DNA of 64,000 bases from Chloroflexota bacterium (GTDB lineage: Bacteria; Chloroflexota; Anaerolineae; Anaerolineales; Anaerolineaceae): positions 1-64,000 of the forward strand of contig JAAYCN010000035.1 of assembly GCA_012729755.1 (NCBI GenBank), read 5' to 3'. Position 1 is the first letter of the stretch, and every line of letters begins with the position of its first letter. The position numbers were made by a program, and so were the translations under genes. Below are positions 60,192-64,000 of this stretch, one piece after another. The notes under the pieces are model-generated. The model ran no database searches and was not told where the DNA came from. It was given only the letters and a program-made list of their open reading frames with translations.

Positions 60192-61831
60192 GCGGTCACC
60201 TCCTCAGGATTAATGCCAGACATCGCCAACCCATAAGCGGCATCTGGGGCGTCCGGCTTCATGATGGCAAAAATCTTACCTTCCGAAACAATCGCAATTC
60301 GATCACACAGCGATCTGAGCTCCACCAGCTCTGAGCTGATCATGATGACTGTCATGCCCAGGTCTTTGTTGATTTTTGCCAGATATTCCAACACAAGTTT
60401 CTTGGCTCCGACGTCAATCCCTCGTGTCGGTTCCGCGACAATCAGTATTCGCGGCACCATCGTCAGCGCCCGTGCCAGACAGACCTTCTGCTGATTACCG
60501 CCCGAGAGGCTCCCCGCGGTCTGCTGCGGTCCGGTGCAGCGGATGTCGAGCACCTTGATCATCTCGCGCGCGTGCGCGTTAGCCCTCTTGGTGTCTAACA
60601 CCTTCATGAAACCAATTCTTTTAAGGAAGTCATCATTAATCTGCATCGAAGTAAAGGTGATGTTGCGTTCAATCGATTCACCCAACAACAGGCCCACACC
60701 GCGCCTGTCTTCAGAGACAAACGCAATGCCGTTGCGCAGCGCTTCACCCAGTTTGGTCAGATCAAGTTTCTTTCCGTTGGCAAACACTTCGCCGCTCGCT
60801 GGGTAGAGGCCCATGATCCCATTAATCACACCAATTTTTCCCTGCCCTGCCAATCCGCCGAAGCCAAAAATTTCGCCTTCACGCACCTTCAGGTCAATGC
60901 CTTTAACCGTTTCGCCCGGCATTTCTACTTTGTAATCTTTCAACTCAAGGGCGATTGTATGATCGCTGATCTGGCGGGTGTCCTCACCCGCGACATCCAC
61001 CAGCTTTTCAACTTTTCGGCCGATCATCAATTCCGCGATCTCAACAACGTTTGTATCCTTGATAGCCTTACGGGTGACAAACTCACCATCTCTCAAAATG
61101 GTGATGCTGTCCGCCACCTCCATCACTTCGGTCAGACGATGCGTGATGAAGATAATCGCGATTCCTTTTGAGGCAATTAAACGCATAATGCCAAGCAGTT
61201 TCTCGGCTTCTGATTCAGTCAGCACAGCAGTCGGCTCATCAAACACCAGAAGTTTGATGCCGGTCTTATCAATTTCCCGGGCAATCTCAACGAACTGTTT
61301 ATACCCGATCGGCATCCCGGCCACCATGGCATATTCGTCAATATTCATCATACCGATCGAATCAAGCGCCGCTCGGGCTTCCTGCGACATCTGCTTCCAC
61401 TTCATGCCTTCCAACAGCCCTCCAAACAGCTGGCTGAGCGTGTTTGACTGGCCGATTTCCCGTCCAATTTTCACGTTCTCGGTCACATTGAAATCGGGGA
61501 TGAGCATGAACTCCTGATGCACCATGCCGATGCCCGCCAGCATGGCCTCATGCGGGCTGTGAAGCGCGATTGGTTGTCCCAGAATCTTCATCACACCCTC
61601 AAAGCCGCCGGTGTTGTGAATCACAGGCATGCCGAATAGAATGTTCATCAGCGTGGATTTACCAGCGCCATTCTCACCAATCAGCGCATGAATTTCGCCA
61701 GGCTTAACCTGAAAGTTGACATTTTTTAGTACCCGGTTTCCGTAATATTCCTTGGAGATGTTCTCCATTGAGAGTAAATATTGAGAGCTGTTGTCGGACG
61801 TGTTTACAGAAGGGGTAGATTCTTTTTCCAA
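60188..61831 (-). CDS. ABC importer ATP-binding protein with two nucleotide-binding domains
   Basis: A tandem ATPase of 547 residues, like RbsA/MglA/YufO. NBD1 has Walker A GENGAGKST and Walker B LLVFDEPTAVL with a poor signature (PIGYKQFVEIA). NBD2 has a degenerate Walker A (GLAGQGKIG), but a perfect signature LSGGNQQK and AEPTRGIDVGAKK. This asymmetry is normal for the group. The start appears to be TTG at 61831, preceded by AGGAG at six bases. It is separated from the binding-protein gene by 81 bases with a hairpin. Ligand class for such ATPases: sugars or nucleosides. Confidence 0.93.
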   Translation of the reverse strand: MEKESTPSVNTSDNSSQYLLSMENISKEYYGNRVLKNVNFQVKPGEIHALIGENGAGKSTLMNILFGMPVIHNTGGFEGVMKILGQPIALHSPHEAMLAGIGMVHQEFMLIPDFNVTENVKIGREIGQSNTLSQLFGGLLEGMKWKQMSQEARAALDSIGMMNIDEYAMVAGMPIGYKQFVEIAREIDKTGIKLLVFDEPTAVLTESEAEKLLGIMRLIASKGIAIIFITHRLTEVMEVADSITILRDGEFVTRKAIKDTNVVEIAELMIGRKVEKLVDVAGEDTRQISDHTIALELKDYKVEMPGETVKGIDLKVREGEIFGFGGLAGQGKIGVINGIMGLYPASGEVFANGKKLDLTKLGEALRNGIAFVSEDRRGVGLLLGESIERNITFTSMQINDDFLKRIGFMKVLDTKRANAHAREMIKVLDIRCTGPQQTAGSLSGGNQQKVCLARALTMVPRILIVAEPTRGIDVGAKKLVLEYLAKINKDLGMTVIMISSELVELRSLCDRIAIVSEGKIFAIMKPDAPDAAYGLAMSGINPEEVTA

Positions 61832-61857
61832 GGGCGTCTCCTGTCTCCTTCTAAAAT

Positions 61858-61888
61858 GGTGCGCCGGCTTAAGTCAAACCGGCGCACC
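61858..61888 (-). promoter_or_regulatory. Hairpin between binding-protein and ATPase genes
   Basis: GGTGCGCCGG and CCGGCGCACC form a perfect ten-bp stem around an 11-base loop, followed on the minus strand by ATTTTA. It may be a leaky terminator or protect the binding-protein mRNA. Confidence 0.75.
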
Positions 61889-61912
61889 CCAACTTAAGCG
61901 TTTTAGAGCGAC

Positions 61913-63082
61913 TTACTTAGAGAAGTCATAGAATGGTGCCAGCAGGAGCAGGAAGTTGTCATACTTCACGCCATTCTCTTCAAAGGTGGTAACCGTCAGA
62001 TCGCCAATCTTGCGGGCGGCTGCGGCTTCGTTAATCGTAGCTGTGAAAGCAGCATAATCATCAATTTTGGCTTTTCCTTCGATCACTTTCTGGGCGAAGC
62101 GCACGCCAGCGTCGATCATCAGCATGTTGATCGGAACACCCCAGGTGGACATGCGGCCCTGCTGATCCTTCTCGGACAGCTTAGCCTTGATTTGATCGAG
62201 CATATACTGCACATCGCCTTCATGGCCTTTCACGTCAATATTGAGCGCGGTGGGATATCCATGGTAGGGGCTGGGGCAGCACTGCTGCGGGAAGATCGCG
62301 CCATTGTTCCAAACCTCACGAATCAAAGGCTCCTGCATGCCGCAGTTTGTGGAGAAGAACGCGGTATCCTTGCCATATTTTTCAACCTGGCGTTTCACAT
62401 CATCGGTAATGAACTGCTGCGCGCCGGTGATGCCCGCGTCACCTGTGGGATCTGGAGCGGTCACGTCAACAAATTCGATGCCAAGCTTCTTGCACTCCTC
62501 GACCATAATCTCATGGCGAGCGGCGATTGTCGCGTAACCCATGTGGCGGGGGAATGAATAGTGGATGAAGGTCTTAGCGCCCATGCGAGCGGCTTCCGCG
62601 GGGATGGTGCGGCCCATCGAAATTTCATCAACCATCATGACGATATCCGATTTCGCAGCAATCACTGCCGGATCTTCGCCCGGAACACCGGAAATGAAGA
62701 AAATGTCAGGGCGCACTTCTTTTACCTTGGCAATCGCTGCGGACGCGCCAGGAATTGACTGCACCCAAACAATAGCCTTAACCGCTGGATCCGCGGCCAT
62801 TTGCAGCGCCTGGGAGATTACGGTTTCGGTTTCAGTGGTGAAGTTATCGGGATATGAGCTGTGGACGATCATATCGCCGAGGGCCTTTTTCTGATTCTGG
62901 GCTTCGTTATATTCTTCTTCACCCTGAGAAACAGTACCGGTGAAGATGCCGATCTTATAGTCCTTCGCTTCAGGTGCTTCAGGCGCGGCGGGAGCGGCTG
63001 GTTCAGCCGTTCGACATGCGCCTAAAACCATGCTAAAGACTAAAATAGCGGTTAACAAAAAGATGACTTTCGATTGCTTCAT
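61913..63082 (-). CDS. DUF3798-family ABC binding lipoprotein
   Basis: The ligand-binding component of the importer. 389 residues with a lipoprotein signal (FLLTAILVFSMVLGAC, Cys23) and a short Pro/Ala/Glu linker. The mature part matches DUF3798 as I remember it: YKIGIFTGTVSQGEEEYNEAQ, YPDNFTTETETVISQALQMAADPAVKAIV, GAKTFIHYSFPRHMGYATIAARHEIMVEECKKLGIEFVDVTAPDPTGDAG and FPQQCCPSPYHGYPTALNI. The fold resembles periplasmic-binding proteins of BMP type. No ligand is established to my knowledge. AGGAGG precedes the ATG; the leader is about 148 nt. First gene of the operon with the tandem ATPase and two permeases. Confidence 0.88.
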   Translation of the reverse strand: MKQSKVIFLLTAILVFSMVLGACRTAEPAAPAAPEAPEAKDYKIGIFTGTVSQGEEEYNEAQNQKKALGDMIVHSSYPDNFTTETETVISQALQMAADPAVKAIVWVQSIPGASAAIAKVKEVRPDIFFISGVPGEDPAVIAAKSDIVMMVDEISMGRTIPAEAARMGAKTFIHYSFPRHMGYATIAARHEIMVEECKKLGIEFVDVTAPDPTGDAGITGAQQFITDDVKRQVEKYGKDTAFFSTNCGMQEPLIREVWNNGAIFPQQCCPSPYHGYPTALNIDVKGHEGDVQYMLDQIKAKLSEKDQQGRMSTWGVPINMLMIDAGVRFAQKVIEGKAKIDDYAAFTATINEAAAARKIGDLTVTTFEENGVKYDNFLLLLAPFYDFSK

Positions 63083-63177
63083 TTACATTCCTCCTGTTAA
63101 TCTTGGGGATAATTGGGATGAAAAGGAATGCGCGTCAACAGGATTACAAGTCGTCTCCACAGAACTCTTTGCAGTCG

Positions 63178-63203
63178 CTGACAACCGTATTCCTCCTTGT
63201 CAG
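63178..63203 (-). promoter_or_regulatory. Leader hairpin with an SD-like sequence in the loop
   Basis: CTGACAA, GGAGGAATACGG, TTGTCAG on the minus strand: a seven-bp stem displaying AAGGAGG, with no start codon at a usable distance. Lies in the leader, about 95 bases before the start of the binding-protein gene. Confidence 0.5.
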
Positions 63204-63237
63204 AAAACGTGACCTGATTCACATTTCCTGTCTTTTG

Positions 63238-63266
63238 ATATTATCATCAGGTTTTATGCGCGTCAA
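63238..63266 (-). promoter_or_regulatory. Promoter of the DUF3798 ABC operon
   Basis: TTGACG (63266-63261), 17 bases, TAATAT (63243-63238) on the minus strand. Predicted start near 63231, leaving a leader of about 148 nt. Confidence 0.75.
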
Positions 63267-63397
63267 GACAATTCGCAACATTATGTGAGGGGGAAGAGAA
63301 GGACTGAACAGAATACGTCTTGAATTTTTCCCGAAATGCGTGTGGACTTTTATAAATCACTTCTATTGGTCAAAAACCCAACAAACAGAGCGGGGCA

Positions 63398-63440
63398 GGG
63401 CTGATGGGGAATTCATTGCTCCTGAATTCCCCATCAGCCC
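63398..63440 (-). terminator. Perfect 18-bp hairpin after the exported-protein gene
   Basis: GGGCTGATGGGGAATTCA and TGAATTCCCCATCAGCCC pair perfectly around TTGCTCC, 34 bases after the stop at 63475. On the minus strand there is no immediate T-run, although GTTTGTTGGGTTTTT follows about 12 bases later. Confidence 0.65.
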
Positions 63441-63474
63441 CCAACATCTCAACAACCTGCCTGATGCAAAGTCC

Positions 63475-64000
63475 TCATTTCTGAATCAAAGGCAGGTATG
63501 TTTTGAAAAACTGCCTTGTTACTTTCAGATTATCGGTTGCGTCAACAGGACAAGTAGGGCAAGCTCGAAACACAGGCTGGATGTAGGCAATCGATGTCAG
63601 ACCAGCGCTGTTGATCGAAATATCGTTCCATATCCCGGTCGTGGAATACGCATTGCCATCTACCACCTGCTTTTTCCACCCAGGACCCTCACCAACCCGC
63701 GCCGCCGGGTAAGAAATGTACAGCCGCTGGGCAGAGTCCCCGGTATATTTGTTGTTCCAAGAGACCACCGGAAAATCATTTGGATCGAAGGTGACCGCGA
63801 AGGTTGTATCAGCCAGGTTGTCGATGAACGCGTCCACATCGCTGCAACTCCAACGATAAACAGGCTGTGGGTTGAACCCTCCCGTATTCCCATCTCCCCC
63901 ACAGTCTCCCCCGCTGCCCACGTAAGATGCCCTCATCAGCATATCTTTTGTGGTGGGACGCTTACTGTACACGATTTCCGCATGTGTGTCGTCGCTTCCG
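63475..64000 (-). CDS. C-terminal part of an exported surface protein (gene continues past window)
   Basis: Partial. The frame stays open to base 64000 (SDDTHAEIVYSKRPTTKD), so the GTG start at 63972 on the track is probably internal. The visible 175 residues contain several Cys (GGDCGGDGN, WSCSDVD, FRACPTCPVDA), aromatic strands typical of secreted beta domains (FPVVSWNNKYTGDSAQRLYISYPA) and the C-terminal tail FFKTYLPLIQK. The SDDTHAEIVYSK segment recalls BNR-like or propeller proteins. The YLPL-type tail is, as I recall, common at the ends of Chloroflexota exported proteins. Function unknown. Confidence 0.6.
   Translation of the reverse strand, partial: GSDDTHAEIVYSKRPTTKDMLMRASYVGSGGDCGGDGNTGGFNPQPVYRWSCSDVDAFIDNLADTTFAVTFDPNDFPVVSWNNKYTGDSAQRLYISYPAARVGEGPGWKKQVVDGNAYSTTGIWNDISINSAGLTSIAYIQPVFRACPTCPVDATDNLKVTRQFFKTYLPLIQK

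Larger units (their letters stand above)
63083..63474. other. Intergenic region with promoter, long leader and 3-prime hairpin
   Basis: No gene. It holds the DUF3798 operon promoter, its leader with a small hairpin, and a large perfect hairpin following the exported-protein gene. The remaining sequence (63270-63395) shows nothing recognisable. Confidence 0.7.

Noticed and set aside
1-64000. CRISPR arrays, tRNA, rRNA, prophage, toxin-antitoxin or restriction genes
   Set aside because: Intergenic stretches were read on both strands; none shows regular spaced repeats, tRNA-like cloverleaf ends or genes of these types.

Overview
The window looks like a chromosomal segment from an anaerobic, fermentative member of the Chloroflexota, most likely class Anaerolineae. 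This is inferred from protein style: TPR and Pro/Thr-rich secreted proteins, DUF3798-type and peptide ABC lipoproteins, a C-terminal YLPLIQK tail, a biotin-dependent acyl-CoA decarboxylase pump, and HrcA/CIRCE heat-shock control. No rRNA, tRNA, CRISPR array, transposase or prophage was seen. Base composition and gene style look uniform, so this reads as core chromosome with a few rearranged loci.

Layout. 0.2-5.1 kb: two tandem membrane-anchored TPR proteins, then groES-groEL behind a textbook promoter and CIRCE operator. 5.1-5.6 kb: a gene-free stretch with REP-like palindromes and a composite repeat that recurs at 43.8 kb. 5.6-13.8 kb (+): an EamA transporter, a lipoprotein coupled to a eukaryote-like formate-tetrahydrofolate ligase, an HtrA-like protease, a DUF624-like membrane protein and a zinc-ribbon membrane protein; an isochorismatase lies divergently on the minus strand. 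13.9-24 kb (-): a HerA-like ATPase; an operon of alpha-glucan phosphorylase, a UPF0316 protein and a HAD phosphatase; and a replication operon (DUF151 nuclease, DnaB helicase, DnaD-domain protein, helicase loader with two AAA+ domains). 24.3-31.1 kb: an orphan regulator with a degraded receiver (+), a Na+-pumping methylmalonyl-CoA-type decarboxylase operon mmdA-D-C-B (-) and a PP2C-like/propeller membrane protein (-). 31.2-38 kb (+): a BioF2-type acyltransferase, then hrcA-grpE-dnaK-dnaJ-prmA with a second CIRCE. 38-43.3 kb (-): an IT-superfamily permease, a leader-less beta-lactamase-fold hydrolase, a dipeptide epimerase, lysine 2,3-aminomutase and a flavoprotein. 44.2-50.6 kb (-): a complete peptide ABC importer (D-F-A-B-C order). 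50.8-54.5 kb (-): a membrane protein and rpsO-pnp. 54.6-63.1 kb (-): a DUF3798 ABC importer with a BadF-type kinase, a truncated GNAT and a GH4 glycosidase. The window ends inside an exported protein.

How the genes fit together. The content suggests a heterotroph that imports peptides and an unknown ligand (possibly a sugar or nucleoside), ferments through CoA intermediates with a Na+-coupled decarboxylase, stores or degrades alpha-glucan, and uses one-carbon folate metabolism. HrcA/CIRCE controls both chaperone operons. Both ABC operons place a strong hairpin just after the binding-protein gene.

The most unusual items are: a peptide-binding lipoprotein whose two halves appear in swapped order (an apparent circular permutation) inside an otherwise normal opp operon; a DnaI/DnaC-type loader with two complete ATPase modules in one chain; the DUF3798 importer-kinase-GH4 locus of unknown substrate; and a possible murein-dipeptide operon built on an IT-type permease and a cytoplasmic beta-lactamase-fold enzyme. 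Several genes also carry a -10 box six to eight bases before the start codon, which suggests leaderless mRNAs. All calls come from reading the sequence and memory of protein families; no database search was run.
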